A DNA stretch of 64,000 nucleotides. Source: Alphaproteobacteria bacterium (GTDB lineage Bacteria; Bacteroidota; Bacteroidia; Bacteroidales; FEN-979). Below the pieces are notes generated by a model. It saw only the letters and a program-made list of their open reading frames with translations. It was not told the DNA's origin and ran no database searches. A program made the position numbers and the translations under genes. Every line of letters begins with the position of its first letter. Position 1 is the first letter of the stretch. Where the stretch lies: NCBI GenBank assembly GCA_009928665.1, contig SACF01000014.1, positions 1 to 64,000 on the forward strand. Direction: 5' to 3'. Shown piece after piece: positions 16,784-26,629 of the stretch.

Positions 16784-19606
16784 ATGAAACGGATTATCCT
16801 CATCCTGTCGCTTGTCATTTGCATTGTATGGCAACCCGACTTTGTTTCCGGTCAGAATTCAGGAATTGACCTGACGACGCCTCTTTCCATTGATCCGGAT
16901 GTAAAAATCGGCCGGCTCGACAACGGGCTTGTCTATTACATCAGGAAAAACAAGAAGCCCGAAAAAAGGGTGGAATTGCGCCTGGTAGTCAATGCAGGTT
17001 CCATCCTTGAGAATGAAGACCAACTGGGACTCGCTCATTTCATGGAACACATGAACTTCAACGGCACCAAAACGTTCCCGAAGAATGAACTGATCGATTT
17101 TCTTCAGAAGACAGGGGTGCGGTTTGGCGGCGATATCAACGCCTACACCGGGTTTGATGAAACCGTGTACATGCTGCAGTTGCCGACCGACGATACCGCA
17201 CTCGTTTCAAAGGGATTCCAGGTACTTGAAGACTGGGCGCACAATGCCCTGCTCGACGGGAAAGAGATCGACAAGGAACGGGGGATCATAACGGAAGAGT
17301 GGCGGTTGGGTCTGGGCGCACAGGACCGGATGATGAAAAAGATCTTTCCGGTAATTCTCAAAGGCTCACGCTATGCCGATCGGATCCCAATAGGAAAAGT
17401 GGAGGTCATTCAGAATTTTAAACATGAAACGCTCCGCGATTTTTATCGCGACTGGTACCGTCCCGATTTGCAGGCAGTCATTGTAGTCGGCGATATGGAC
17501 CCGGCGCTTACCGAAACCCGCATCAAAAACCATTTCGAAAAACTGAAGAACCCGGATAACGAGCGTGCCAGAACCGCGTTTGATCTGCCCGGCAATGCCG
17601 AACCTTTGATCGCCATTGCCACCGACAAAGAGGCTACGGAGAACTTTATCCTGATGTTCTACAAGCATCCGCTGACCAGCGAAAAAAGCCTGGGTGATTT
17701 CAGGATTAAGGTTATGGCTGAGATTTTCACGAGCATGATCAACAACCGCTTCAGCGAGATTTCACAAAAACCCGAATCGCCTTATGTCTTCGCGGGAACC
17801 GGCTACGGCAGATTTTTGGCACGCACCCGGGATGCTTATTTCATCAATGCCATGTCGAAAGAAAATCAGATCGATAAAAGCCTGGAGGTACTGTTGGCAG
17901 AAAATGAGCGGGTGAAACGGTTTGGATTCACCCAAACGGAGTTGGACCGGCAAAAAGAAGAGATGATCAGTAAATATGAGAAAGAGGCAAAAGAATTCGA
18001 CAAGACCGAATCGGCCTCCTTCTGCAGCGATTATGTGGGGAATTACCTTTCGGGGGATGCCATTCCCGGCCCTCAGAAAAAATTCAGGTATCTCAAAAAC
18101 CTGTTACCCGGCATCACACTCGATGAGATCAACAGCCTCGTTAAACAATGGGTTACCGACAGCAACATGGCCCTGGTCATCATGGCTCCGGATAAGGAAA
18201 ATGTGAAAGTCCCGACAGAGCAAAATGTTCTGGATATCATCAAACAGTCGAAGCTTAACCCGCTTACCGCCTACGTGGATAATTACCGGGAAGAACCCCT
18301 GGCAACAAAGGAACTGACGGCCGGTGCCATCACCGGAAAAAGCGAAAATGAAGACCTTGGCTTTACAGAACTGAAGCTGGCCAACGGAATCACGGTCATA
18401 TTGAAACCAACGGCATTTAAGAACGATGAGATCGTGATCACGGGTTACAGTCTGGGCGGGAATTCGCTCTATCCAGATGAAGATTTCATGTCGGCTAATT
18501 TTGCTACCCAGATCATCGACATGAGCGGGGCGGGATCGTTCGACAACATTGAACTGCAGAAAAAACTCAAGGGGAAAAATCTGCAGATTGCCCCCTACCT
18601 GGAGGATGTACGGGAGGGTTTTAAAGGATCATGCGCCCCGAAAGATTTCGAGACGGTATTACAACTGATCTACCTCTATGTTAACCAGCCAAGAAAAGAC
18701 AGCACCGCCTTCCGGGCCTTCATGTCACAAATGGAAAATCAGCTGAAATTCATGAAAAGCAGTCCCGTCATGTCTTTTTATGACACGCTGTTCAAGTCGG
18801 TATACCCGGGGTACAAGCGGATGGTGATGCTTCCCACACAACAACAACTCGACCAGGTAAATCTTGATAAACTTTATACTATTTTCAAAGATCGTTTTGC
18901 CGATGCCGGCGATTTCAAGTTCTTTTTGGTCGGAAATTTTCAGACTGATACCATCGTTCCGCTCCTTCAAAAGTACCTGGGAAACCTCCCGAACCTGAAC
19001 CGGAACGAAACCTGGAAAAATACGGCTCCGGAATTTGCCCGGGGCATCACCGATCTTACAATCCACAAGGGATCCGACCCTCAAAGCATGGTTGGCATTG
19101 TGATGTCGGAAAAGATAACCTGGAGTGAAAAAGAGAACCTCCATCTCGATATGATCAGGGAGATTTTGGGAATCAAACTCGTTGAAGTGATCCGTGAAAA
19201 GATGAGCGGCGTCTACTCCCCGCAGATTATGCTGAACAGGGATCACTATCCCGAGTCCAACTTCCAACTCATAGTCATGTTCGGTTGCTCCCCAAAAATG
19301 ACCGGAAAGCTGACCCGGGCCGTCTTCAGCGAAATCGGAAAGCTACGTAAAAAGGGCCCAACCGAAACCGATCTGGTAAAAGCCAAAGAGGCCCTGATCC
19401 GGAAGCATGAGACCGATCTGCAGAAGAATGAATACTGGCTGTCGAAGCTCGAATCTTATTATTACAACCACGATGACGCCGGTTCCCTGAAAAAATTCAA
19501 CGAACAGGTCCAGTCCGTGACTGCCGATGACCTCAGGCAGACCTGCGCAACCCGTTTCAATCCCGATCATTACGTGAGAGTGGTTTTAATGCCGGAGAAA
19601 AAATAG
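16784..19606 (+). CDS. M16 family zinc metallopeptidase (pitrilysin/PqqL-like)
   Basis: The 940-residue protein begins with a signal peptide (MKRIILILSLVICIVWQ, cleavage near VSGQ). It carries the inverted zinc motif HFMEH at residues 85-89, followed by GGDINAYTGFDETVY and the ERGIITEEWR segment with the third, glutamate ligand. A second, inactive M16 half occupies roughly residues 520-940 and includes LANGITVILKPTAFKNDEI, as in other two-domain periplasmic M16 enzymes. It should cleave small proteins or peptides in the envelope. The next gene, smpB, starts immediately after its stop, so the two are probably cotranscribed. Confidence 0.92.
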   Translation: MKRIILILSLVICIVWQPDFVSGQNSGIDLTTPLSIDPDVKIGRLDNGLVYYIRKNKKPEKRVELRLVVNAGSILENEDQLGLAHFMEHMNFNGTKTFPKNELIDFLQKTGVRFGGDINAYTGFDETVYMLQLPTDDTALVSKGFQVLEDWAHNALLDGKEIDKERGIITEEWRLGLGAQDRMMKKIFPVILKGSRYADRIPIGKVEVIQNFKHETLRDFYRDWYRPDLQAVIVVGDMDPALTETRIKNHFEKLKNPDNERARTAFDLPGNAEPLIAIATDKEATENFILMFYKHPLTSEKSLGDFRIKVMAEIFTSMINNRFSEISQKPESPYVFAGTGYGRFLARTRDAYFINAMSKENQIDKSLEVLLAENERVKRFGFTQTELDRQKEEMISKYEKEAKEFDKTESASFCSDYVGNYLSGDAIPGPQKKFRYLKNLLPGITLDEINSLVKQWVTDSNMALVIMAPDKENVKVPTEQNVLDIIKQSKLNPLTAYVDNYREEPLATKELTAGAITGKSENEDLGFTELKLANGITVILKPTAFKNDEIVITGYSLGGNSLYPDEDFMSANFATQIIDMSGAGSFDNIELQKKLKGKNLQIAPYLEDVREGFKGSCAPKDFETVLQLIYLYVNQPRKDSTAFRAFMSQMENQLKFMKSSPVMSFYDTLFKSVYPGYKRMVMLPTQQQLDQVNLDKLYTIFKDRFADAGDFKFFLVGNFQTDTIVPLLQKYLGNLPNLNRNETWKNTAPEFARGITDLTIHKGSDPQSMVGIVMSEKITWSEKENLHLDMIREILGIKLVEVIREKMSGVYSPQIMLNRDHYPESNFQLIVMFGCSPKMTGKLTRAVFSEIGKLRKKGPTETDLVKAKEALIRKHETDLQKNEYWLSKLESYYYNHDDAGSLKKFNEQVQSVTADDLRQTCATRFNPDHYVRVVLMPEKK

Positions 19607-20050
19607 GTGGAGAAATCGGTTAACATCAAGAATAAACGGGCGGCACATGAATATTTCCTGATCCAGGAATTCACGGCCGGGATCTGCCTTACCGGAACCG
19701 AAATAAAATCGATCCGCGACGGGAAAGCCTCCATCGCCGACGCTTATTGCTCCTTTACCGGGATGGAGCTTTTCGTCCGCAACATGCACATCGCCGAATA
19801 TTCCATGGGATCGTATTACAACCACGAAGCAAAACGCGACCGTAAGCTCCTGCTTACCGTGAAGGAACTGAGGAAGCTTTCGGTAAAAGTGAAAGAGCGT
19901 GGTTTTACCATCATTCCTGTTCTGCTCTTTATCAATGAAGCCGGATTAGCCAAACTGACCATCGCACTTGCCCGTGGCAAACATTCTTACGACAAGAGAG
20001 AAACCTTAAAACAAAAGGACAGCAAAAGGGAAATGGAACGGAATGGATAA
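19607..20050 (+). CDS. smpB: SsrA-binding protein SmpB
   Basis: SmpB binds tmRNA and delivers it to stalled ribosomes for trans-translation. The 147-residue product has [12 protein letters not shown], then [48 protein letters not shown] and the basic C-terminal tail, [19 protein letters not shown], that enters the ribosomal A site. The start is a GTG directly abutting the stop of the M16 peptidase gene, pointing to coupled translation. The tmRNA gene itself is not in this window. Confidence 0.96.
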   Translation: MEKSVNIKNKRAAHEYFLIQEFTAGICLTGTEIKSIRDGKASIADAYCSFTGMELFVRNMHIAEYSMGSYYNHEAKRDRKLLLTVKELRKLSVKVKERGFTIIPVLLFINEAGLAKLTIALARGKHSYDKRETLKQKDSKREMERNG

Positions 20051-20110
20051 AATATCAATTCACGATTTAAAGATTTTCGATTTACGATTTATAGAAAGTT
20101 GCAAAGGTTT

Positions 20111-20680
20111 ATGAAGAAGCGGATTTGTTTTTTGGGGATGTTTTTACTGGGGAGTCTCCTGATACAGGCTGGAGATGTTAACGCTCAGGAATCGAAGAAA
20201 AATCAGGGAAAGGAAGAAAAAATCCAATGGCGGACCTTTGAGGAGGCCTATAAACTCAACAAAAAGAAACCGCGGAAGATCTTTGTGGATGTTTATACCG
20301 ATTGGTGTGGCTGGTGTAAAAAGATGGATGCCGAAACATTTGCCCAGCCTCTGATCGTTAAATATATGAACCAGAATTTCTACAATGTGAAGTTGAACGC
20401 GGAGCGGAAAGACACTGTCGTGCTTGACGGGGTTAAATTTGTAAACCCGAACCCGTCGGCCAGCCGGAGCACCCATCAACTTGCCAACGAGATGTTACGC
20501 GGCAAGATGTCGTATCCCTCCTACGCTTTTCTCAATGAAAAAGGGCAGCTGATTTCGGTCGTTCCCGGTTACCATCCGGCAGTCGAATTCGAATCCATCA
20601 TAAAATATTTCGGGCAGGATGCCTATCTGAATACCAAGTGGGAAGATTGGCAAACCCGTTTTAAAGGGGAGATGAAATAA
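20111..20680 (+). CDS. Secreted thioredoxin-fold protein (CGWC)
   Basis: The 189-residue protein has a signal peptide (MKKRICFLGMFLLGSLLIQA) and a thioredoxin-like fold with the redox motif DWCGWCKKMDAETF at about residues 70-80. The partner strand MSYPSYAFLNEKGQ contains the cis-Pro equivalent. The C-terminal part, PAVEFESIIKYF, completes the fold. It resembles the DsbD-gamma/DUF255-like periplasmic thioredoxins of Bacteroidota, so it is likely a disulfide reductase or chaperone in the periplasm; the substrate is unknown. The ATG at 20111 is chosen over a TTG four codons upstream. The 60 bp before it contain repeated CGATTTA words typical of intergenic filler. Confidence 0.85.
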   Translation: MKKRICFLGMFLLGSLLIQAGDVNAQESKKNQGKEEKIQWRTFEEAYKLNKKKPRKIFVDVYTDWCGWCKKMDAETFAQPLIVKYMNQNFYNVKLNAERKDTVVLDGVKFVNPNPSASRSTHQLANEMLRGKMSYPSYAFLNEKGQLISVVPGYHPAVEFESIIKYFGQDAYLNTKWEDWQTRFKGEMK

Positions 20681-20702
20681 AAAAGGGCCGTCGACCGGCC
20701 CT
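20677..20702 (-). terminator. Terminator of tRNA-His
   Basis: AGGGCCG/CGGCCCT with a 5-nt loop; on the minus strand it is followed by a T run, and it lies just past the tRNA-His 3' end. Confidence 0.7.
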
Positions 20703-20709
20703 GCCTGAG

Positions 20710-20784
20710 GGTGGAAGATGGGGCTCGAACCCACGGCCTTCAGATCCACAATCTGACGCTCTAACCTGCTGAGCTACATCCACC
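20710..20784 (-). tRNA. tRNA-His (anticodon GTG)
   Basis: The reverse complement gives an 8-bp acceptor with the extra 5' G of tRNA-His paired to C73, D arm TAGCTCAGCAGGTTAGAGC, anticodon loop with GTG and T loop GTTCGAG. One T-T mismatch lies near the base of the acceptor stem. The CCA end is not encoded. Confidence 0.92.
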
Positions 20785-20843
20785 ATAAAATGCGCTGCAA
20801 AAGTATAAAAAAAATTCAATCTTCCAAAATATAACCAGGACCG

Positions 20844-21950
20844 GTGTTCCGAAAAAAACGAATCGATGTTTCAACCGCTTCCCTGAACCGGATAGCCTGG
20901 ACCAAATTCAGGAAAAACATCCTGGGCTTTGGTTCCCTGTGTTTCATCGCCTCCGTTACGCTGATTGCCTGCCTCGGGTACCTGATCACGCCGGACCAGA
21001 CTCCTTTTGCCAATGACCAGTACCTCGAGCTGGGGCTGAAAAAACCGGGCTTTACGGTACTGATGCTTCCGCTCTCCTACACCGGAACCGACAAATCGGG
21101 GATGATCAGCACCATGATATCCGGTAAAACCCACACGGTGCAGCCGGTAGCGATCCGTACAACCATGGTTTCCGGAGCCTTCAGGTATTATATTCCTTAC
21201 GGTTCCATTCCGGGCGACGCGAATCAGGTTGGATCAATTCCAGCAGCCGGATGCGGAGAGCCTTACCGGAAAACATTTCTGCTCGGGACCGACCGCTTCG
21301 GAAGGGATTACCTGAGTCAGCTGATGATCGGCACCAGAGTAAGCCTTTCGGTGGGATTGATTTCCGTACTGATATCCCTGGTTATCGGAATTACCCTGGG
21401 CGCTCTGGGCGGCTACTATCGGGGATGGGTTGACGCAGTCATCATGTGGCTCATCAATGTGGTCTGGTCCATACCAACGCTGCTCCTGGTTATTGCCATC
21501 ACCTTCGCCCTCGGAAAAGGGTTCTGGCAGGTTTTCATCGCTGTCGGACTGACGATGTGGGTGGAGGTGGCGCGGGTTGTCAGGGGACAGGTATTGTCGA
21601 TCCGGGAAAAAGAGTTCGTCGAAGCCGCACGGGCGCTGGGATTTAACGATTTCAGGATTATTTTCAGGCACATCCTCCCTAACGTGATGGCCGCCGTGAT
21701 CGTGATATCGGCTGCCAACTTCGCCTCCGCAATCCTGCTCGAAGCCGGGTTGAGCTTCCTTGGACTTGGCGTACAGCCCCCCACACCCTCGTGGGGATCT
21801 ATGATCAAGGAAAATTATGGATACATCATCCTCGATTACGCCTATCTTGCCGTACTTCCGGGTATCGCCATCATGCTGGTTGTGCTCGCTTTCATGCTCA
21901 TGGGTAATGCCCTCCGGGATGCACTCGATGTGAAAGTTTCGCTGAACTGA
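20844..21950 (+). CDS. ABC transporter permease, OppC/DppC family
   Basis: The 368-residue inner-membrane protein has an N-terminal OppC-type TM segment (about residues 26-48) and a long periplasmic region. It ends in five more TM helices with the BPD transporter fold (VGLISVLISLVIGITLG onward). The cytoplasmic EAA loop EFVEAARALGFNDFRIIF and the following HILPN are clear, as are GLSFLGLGVQPPTPSWG and the closing MGNALRDALD. It should form half of a peptide (or nickel/oligopeptide) import channel. No partner permease, ATPase or binding protein is next to it, so the rest of the transporter lies elsewhere. The start used is GTG at 20844. Confidence 0.9.
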   Translation: MFRKKRIDVSTASLNRIAWTKFRKNILGFGSLCFIASVTLIACLGYLITPDQTPFANDQYLELGLKKPGFTVLMLPLSYTGTDKSGMISTMISGKTHTVQPVAIRTTMVSGAFRYYIPYGSIPGDANQVGSIPAAGCGEPYRKTFLLGTDRFGRDYLSQLMIGTRVSLSVGLISVLISLVIGITLGALGGYYRGWVDAVIMWLINVVWSIPTLLLVIAITFALGKGFWQVFIAVGLTMWVEVARVVRGQVLSIREKEFVEAARALGFNDFRIIFRHILPNVMAAVIVISAANFASAILLEAGLSFLGLGVQPPTPSWGSMIKENYGYIILDYAYLAVLPGIAIMLVVLAFMLMGNALRDALDVKVSLN

Positions 21951-22003
21951 TAAACCGGTTGCCCCGGCAATAAGATTCTGATTTACCTTAATTTTCTATT
22001 TTG

Positions 22004-22011
22004 TACCTTTG
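22004..22011 (+). promoter_or_regulatory. Bacteroidota -7 promoter element (TACCTTTG) of tpx
   Basis: TACCTTTG matches TAnnTTTG and lies 20 nt before the tpx ATG, implying a short untranslated leader. Confidence 0.6.
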
Positions 22012-22031
22012 TACCCATAAAATATAACAAT

Positions 22032-22532
22032 ATGGCAACAATCGCATTAAATGGCAACCCGATCCACACCATCGGTACACTGCCCGCCCCGGGTACCCAC
22101 GCACCCGATTTTCTTCTGACCCGGACGGATCTTTCCGATGTACGGCTGGCCGATTTCGCCGGGAAGAAAATTGTTCTGAATATTTTTCCCAGCCTCGACA
22201 CTACCGTCTGCGCTGCTTCCGTCAGGAAATTCAATGTCGAAGCCGGAAAACTAAACCAGACCATCGTTCTGTGTATCTCCAAAGACCTGCCGTTTGCACA
22301 CAGTCGCTTCTGTACCGCCGAAGGAATCCAGAACGTGGTTTCAGCATCGGAACTTCGCAACGGAAATTTCAGCCGCGACTACGGAGTGCTGATAACCGAC
22401 GGACCACTGGCCGGACTGATGTCGCGGGCCGTCGTCGTTGTTGACGAAAAAGGTATGGTGAAATATACCGAACAGGTACCGGATATTGTGCAGGAACCAG
22501 ACTACGAAGCTGCACTGGCCGCCCTGAAATAA
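22032..22532 (+). CDS. tpx: Thiol peroxidase Tpx
   Basis: Tpx is an atypical two-cysteine peroxiredoxin that reduces H2O2 and alkyl hydroperoxides with thioredoxin. The 166-residue product shows [10 protein letters not shown], the peroxidatic Cys in [17 protein letters not shown], the resolving Cys in [12 protein letters not shown], and [11 protein letters not shown] near the C-terminus, all in family order. It is probably monocistronic from the promoter at 22004. An oxygen-defence role fits an anaerobe that carries oxygen-sensitive hydrogenases. Confidence 0.96.
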   Translation: MATIALNGNPIHTIGTLPAPGTHAPDFLLTRTDLSDVRLADFAGKKIVLNIFPSLDTTVCAASVRKFNVEAGKLNQTIVLCISKDLPFAHSRFCTAEGIQNVVSASELRNGNFSRDYGVLITDGPLAGLMSRAVVVVDEKGMVKYTEQVPDIVQEPDYEAALAALK

Positions 22533-22578
22533 CAACGGAAAAAAATGTAACTTTGCAAACCCTTTCGGGAAACCTGCA

Positions 22579-22660
22579 GCGGATGTGGCGTAATTGGTAG
22601 CCGCGCAAGACTTAGGATCTTGTGCCTCAGGGCGTGGGGGTTCGAGTCCCTTCATCCGCA
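22579..22660 (+). tRNA. tRNA-Leu (anticodon TAG)
   Basis: Acceptor GCGGATG/CATCCGC, D arm with AATTGGTAGCC, anticodon loop ACTTAGGAT (TAG), long variable arm TGCCTCAGGGCG and T loop GTTCGAGTC. Discriminator A follows; the CCA is incomplete. Confidence 0.95.
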
Positions 22661-22737
22661 CCGATAACCAAATTGGCCGTTTGCCTGACGTTCAGGCCCG
22701 GCAAAAAATAAAATCATTACACCAATCAGAAATATAG

Positions 22738-23991
22738 ATGAACATAACCAAAGAAAACACCGGCGAATTAACAGCCCTGTTATCGATCGAAATTGTGCCG
22801 GCCGATTACACCGAGAAAGTTGAAAAACAGATAAGCGATTATAAACGTAAAGCAAACATACCGGGATTCCGGCCCGGCCATGTTCCTGTCGGACTGATTA
22901 AAAAAATGTACGGAAAGGCCATCCTTGCCGACGAGGTCAACCACCTGCTCTCCGAAAGCCTTATGAATTATATCCGGGATGAGAAGATCGATATTTTGGG
23001 AAATCCCCTTCCAAACCTCGAAAAAAACGCAGCCATCGACTTCGAAAACCAGGACACCTTTAAATTTTTCTTCGATCTGGGGCTCTCACCCGTATTCGAC
23101 CTTCCTCAAGACCAGGATCTGCCGATCGAATACCTTTCCATCGCGATCGATGACACGATGGTGGATAAATACATTGAAGAAACACGACTCCGGTTCGGGA
23201 AAAAAACCGAAGTAGCTGAAGCCGCTGTTGAAGATCCTGGAGAAGGAGCGTCTGCATCCGCCCCTGAACCTTCAGAAAATACTGAAGAAAAGAAAGAACC
23301 CGGAGTAATCCCGGCTACAATGGATCCCGACTTCTTCAATCAGGTTTACCCGGGAATGGGAATTCAAACGGAAGAAGAGTTCAGGGCCCAGGTCAAAAAG
23401 GATGCTTCATCCAGTTTTGACAATGAATCCGATAAACTTCTCTTTAATGTCATTACCGAAGCACTGGTGAATCATACCACCCTGACCCTGCCGGATGAAT
23501 TCCTGAAAAGGTGGCTTGCCGAAAACAATGAAGGAAAGTACACCCCCGAACAAATCGAAAAGGAATATCCCCTGTTCGCCGAATCGATGAAATGGCAACT
23601 GATCGAGAACAAGATCATCAAAGATAACGGCATTACGGTTACTGACCCCGAGATCCGCGATTACATCCGTACAGTCATGCTGCGCCAGGTTCCCGGAGCA
23701 GAGCCCAGTCCTGAAATGCAACAGCAATACGAGTCGATCATCGATGTTTTCATGAAAAACAAAGAGCAGGTCCAACGTATCAACGATCAACTCTACAACG
23801 CCAAAATGCTGAACTTTTTTAAGCAAACCTTCAAGTACACCACACGGGAGGTGACCTACGACGAATTTATTAAGATCGCTTCGCAACATCACAACCGGGA
23901 GCACACCCATTCACACAACGATATGCATGACCATGATCACGATCACGACTACGATCATGACCATGAATCGGTTGAAGAAAAGGAGCAATAA
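22738..23991 (+). CDS. tig: Trigger factor with histidine-rich C-terminal tail
   Basis: Trigger factor is the ribosome-bound chaperone that receives nascent chains at the exit tunnel. The ribosome-binding signature is GFRPGHVPVGLIKKMYG near residues 41-57. A reduced PPIase region and a long helical C-terminal chaperone domain follow; the middle holds an acidic insert (about 160-190, rich in Glu, Ala and Pro). The last 35 residues are dominated by His and Asp (HTHSHNDMHDHDHDHDYD), suggesting metal binding. At 417 residues it is in the usual range. It heads a tig-clpP-clpX group, a classical arrangement. Confidence 0.92.
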   Translation: MNITKENTGELTALLSIEIVPADYTEKVEKQISDYKRKANIPGFRPGHVPVGLIKKMYGKAILADEVNHLLSESLMNYIRDEKIDILGNPLPNLEKNAAIDFENQDTFKFFFDLGLSPVFDLPQDQDLPIEYLSIAIDDTMVDKYIEETRLRFGKKTEVAEAAVEDPGEGASASAPEPSENTEEKKEPGVIPATMDPDFFNQVYPGMGIQTEEEFRAQVKKDASSSFDNESDKLLFNVITEALVNHTTLTLPDEFLKRWLAENNEGKYTPEQIEKEYPLFAESMKWQLIENKIIKDNGITVTDPEIRDYIRTVMLRQVPGAEPSPEMQQQYESIIDVFMKNKEQVQRINDQLYNAKMLNFFKQTFKYTTREVTYDEFIKIASQHHNREHTHSHNDMHDHDHDHDYDHDHESVEEKEQ

Positions 23992-24019
23992 GGTTAAAAA
24001 TATCTAACACGCTACCAAC

Positions 24020-24694
24020 ATGGACGAATTTTCGAAATATGCTACCCGTCACCTGGGGCTGAGCAGATCGGTCCTCGAAAAATACAAGGCCGTTTCTTCC
24101 AACTACATCTCCCCTACCATCATTGAGGAACGACAGCTCAACATCGCGACCATGGATGTATTCTCGCGGTTGATGATGGACCGGATCATTTTCCTGGGAG
24201 TTCCCATCGATGATTATGTCGCGAATATCATTCAGGCACAGCTCCTTTTCCTCGAATCGGTGGATTCGAGAAAGGATATTCAGATCTATCTGAACAGCCC
24301 GGGAGGGTCGGTCTATGCCGGACTCGGCATCTACGACACCATGCAGTATATCAACCCGGACGTAGCCACCATCTGCACCGGAATGGCCGCTTCTATGGGC
24401 GCTATTCTGCTCTGTGCAGGTGAAAAAGGGAAACGCACGGCGCTGAAGCATTCACGGATTCTGATTCACCAACCCATGGGCAGCGCTGAAGGACAGGCCT
24501 CCGACATTGACATTACCGCCCGTGAAATTCAGAAATTGAAAAAAGAACTTTACGAAATCATCTCCCTCCATTCGGGTCAACCCTATAAAAAAATTCTCAA
24601 AGATGCCGATCGCGATTATTGGATGACCAGTTCAGAAGCGCTTGAATACGGGATGATCGACGAGATTCTGACCCGTTCAAAGAAGGATAACTAA
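24020..24694 (+). CDS. clpP: ATP-dependent Clp protease proteolytic subunit
   Basis: ClpP forms the tetradecameric proteolytic chamber fed by ClpX. The 224-residue product has the N-terminal axial loop region, LNSPGGSVYAGLGIYDTM, the catalytic Ser125 in GMAASMGA, the His in RILIHQPMG and the Asp in DADRDYWM. It lies 28 bp after tig and 9 bp before clpX, so the three genes are probably one transcript. Confidence 0.97.
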   Translation: MDEFSKYATRHLGLSRSVLEKYKAVSSNYISPTIIEERQLNIATMDVFSRLMMDRIIFLGVPIDDYVANIIQAQLLFLESVDSRKDIQIYLNSPGGSVYAGLGIYDTMQYINPDVATICTGMAASMGAILLCAGEKGKRTALKHSRILIHQPMGSAEGQASDIDITAREIQKLKKELYEIISLHSGQPYKKILKDADRDYWMTSSEALEYGMIDEILTRSKKDN

Positions 24695-24703
24695 TTCCTG
24701 ATT

Positions 24704-25939
24704 ATGGCTAAGCAAGTCGAAAGATGTTCATTCTGTGGCAGGGAAAAGCGTGAGACCCGCGTTCTCATTGCCGGACTCGATGGTCATATTTGTGAAAGCT
24801 GCGTCCAGCAAGCACAGATGATCCTTCAGGAAGAACTGCTTACAGAGAAGCAAAAAGAGGTACCCGATTTTAACCTCCTTAAACCGGCCGATATCAAACG
24901 ACATCTCGACCAGTTCATCATCGGACAGGATGAAGCGAAAAAAATCGTTTCCGTTGCCGTTTACAATCATTACAAGCGACTTTACCGTGCCAAGGATCGC
25001 CGTGACGATGAGGTTGAAATCGAAAAATCAAACATCGTTATTGTCGGTGAGACGGGAACCGGAAAGACCTTGCTTGCGCGGACCATCGCCCGGATCCTGA
25101 ATGTTCCATTCTGCATAGCGGATGCCACAGCCCTTACCGAAGCAGGATACGTGGGCGAAGATGTGGAAAGCATTCTTGCCCGGTTGCTCCAGGTAGCCGA
25201 TTATAACATTCAGTCTGCCGAACGGGGAATCGTGTTTATCGACGAGATTGATAAGATCGCGCGAAAAGGCGATAACCCTTCGATCACACGCGATGTTAGC
25301 GGCGAAGGAGTACAACAGGCGCTTCTGAAAATGCTCGAAGGATCCATCGTAAATGTCCCGCCTCAGGGTGGCCGGAAACATCCTGAACAACGGATGATCC
25401 AGATCAATACGCAAAATATCCTTTTCATCACCGGCGGAGCATTCGACGGGATCGAAAAGAAAATATCCAACCGGCTTCAGACCAATAAAATAGGTTATAA
25501 AACCGATAAAAAACGTCAGAATATCGACAAGGACAACATCCTTCAATACATTACCCCGGTCGACCTGAAAGCATATGGACTGATCCCCGAACTGGTCGGA
25601 AGGCTTCCGATCGTGACCCATATGCATACGCTTGATCCCGTCACCCTCCGCCGTATCCTCACCGAGCCGAAGAATGCATTGATCAAACAATATGTTAAGC
25701 TCTTCGAACTGGATAACATCAAGCTGACTTTTGATGAAGAGGCGCTCGATTTCATTGTAAAAAAATCCATTGAATTTAAACTCGGAGCCCGAGGATTAAG
25801 GTCCATCCTTGAAGGGATCATGACCGACGCGATGTTTGAGTTGCCATCAAAAACCACCACACGGTCCCTCCGGGTTACCGCCTCTCTGGTGGAAGAAAAG
25901 TTTCAGAAAACCAGCATGGCCAGGCTAAAGGTTGCCTGA
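24704..25939 (+). CDS. clpX: ATP-dependent Clp protease ATP-binding subunit ClpX
   Basis: ClpX is a AAA+ unfoldase that recognises substrates such as ssrA-tagged proteins and feeds them to ClpP. The 411-residue protein opens with the C4 zinc-binding domain ([10 protein letters not shown] and HICESC). The Walker A GETGTGKT is near residue 112, Walker B is FIDEIDKIA, the pore loop is GYVGEDVE, and the ClpP-docking IGF-type loop appears as IGY near residue 264. The sensor-2 motif is [15 protein letters not shown]. The neighbouring clpP and smpB (5 kb upstream) fit the same quality-control pathway. Confidence 0.97.
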   Translation: MAKQVERCSFCGREKRETRVLIAGLDGHICESCVQQAQMILQEELLTEKQKEVPDFNLLKPADIKRHLDQFIIGQDEAKKIVSVAVYNHYKRLYRAKDRRDDEVEIEKSNIVIVGETGTGKTLLARTIARILNVPFCIADATALTEAGYVGEDVESILARLLQVADYNIQSAERGIVFIDEIDKIARKGDNPSITRDVSGEGVQQALLKMLEGSIVNVPPQGGRKHPEQRMIQINTQNILFITGGAFDGIEKKISNRLQTNKIGYKTDKKRQNIDKDNILQYITPVDLKAYGLIPELVGRLPIVTHMHTLDPVTLRRILTEPKNALIKQYVKLFELDNIKLTFDEEALDFIVKKSIEFKLGARGLRSILEGIMTDAMFELPSKTTTRSLRVTASLVEEKFQKTSMARLKVA

Positions 25940-25994
25940 TACGAAACTGAAAAGGTTTTCGTTATATTGAATAACTGAAAAACCGGGCAGAATG

Positions 25995-26576
25995 ATGAAA
26001 GTCTTCGTTGTCGCCGCAATCTTCATCTGTCAATCGATAATATCATTTTCGCAGGACACTGCACGGGTAATTCCACCGGTGAAAATAGTCGGTGGCGACA
26101 CGCTGACGGTAGTCGATGTTCAACCCATCGTCATCTTCCCGCCAACCGTCATCCGCACCAAAAAAGAATCAGTCCGTTATGACCGTCTGGTCTATAATGT
26201 AAAAAAGGTTTACCCCTATGCAAAACTCGCGGGGGCAAAACTCCGGGAATACGAAAAGGTACTGGATACCATCCCAACGGAGAAAGGGAAACGGCTTTTT
26301 CTGAAAAAAGCACAGCATTCGCTGGAAGAACAATTCGGTAAGGAGATCAAGGACCTGACTTTTTCGCAGGGCAAAATATTGATAAAACTGGTATACCGCG
26401 AAACCGGGAATTCGACCTTTGACCTGATCAAAGAACTCAGGGGCGGATTTACCGCATTTATCTTTCAAACACTGGCCACCATCTTCGGGTACAACCTGAA
26501 AACCGGCTATGATCCCGCAGGTACCGACCAGGCCATCGAACAGATTGTCCTGATGATCGAAGCAGGTGCAATATAG
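25995..26576 (+). CDS. DUF4294 domain-containing protein
   Basis: This 193-residue protein has a signal peptide (MKVFVVAAIFICQSIISFSQ) and matches DUF4294, a family restricted to Bacteroidota. Recognisable are KVYPYAKLAGAKLREYEKVL, a central charged helix, LIKLVYRETGNSTFDLIKEL and the aromatic FTAFIFQTLATIFGYNLK. It is likely periplasmic. The function is unknown; its place between clpX and a glycosyltransferase is common in the phylum. Two adjacent ATGs are possible; the second, at 25995, is used. Confidence 0.85.
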   Translation: MKVFVVAAIFICQSIISFSQDTARVIPPVKIVGGDTLTVVDVQPIVIFPPTVIRTKKESVRYDRLVYNVKKVYPYAKLAGAKLREYEKVLDTIPTEKGKRLFLKKAQHSLEEQFGKEIKDLTFSQGKILIKLVYRETGNSTFDLIKELRGGFTAFIFQTLATIFGYNLKTGYDPAGTDQAIEQIVLMIEAGAI

Positions 26577-26629
26577 TTTTATATTAATGTGAATAACCTT
26601 AATTTAGCCGGAAATTTGCAATCCTCTTG

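Noticed and set aside
20061..20098. Repeated CGATTTA words before the thioredoxin-fold gene as a regulatory array
   Set aside because: The copies are irregular and few; they look like common intergenic filler in this phylum.
25028..25690. A 220-codon minus-strand open frame
   Set aside because: It is antisense to clpX, whose motifs are complete; treated as a shadow.
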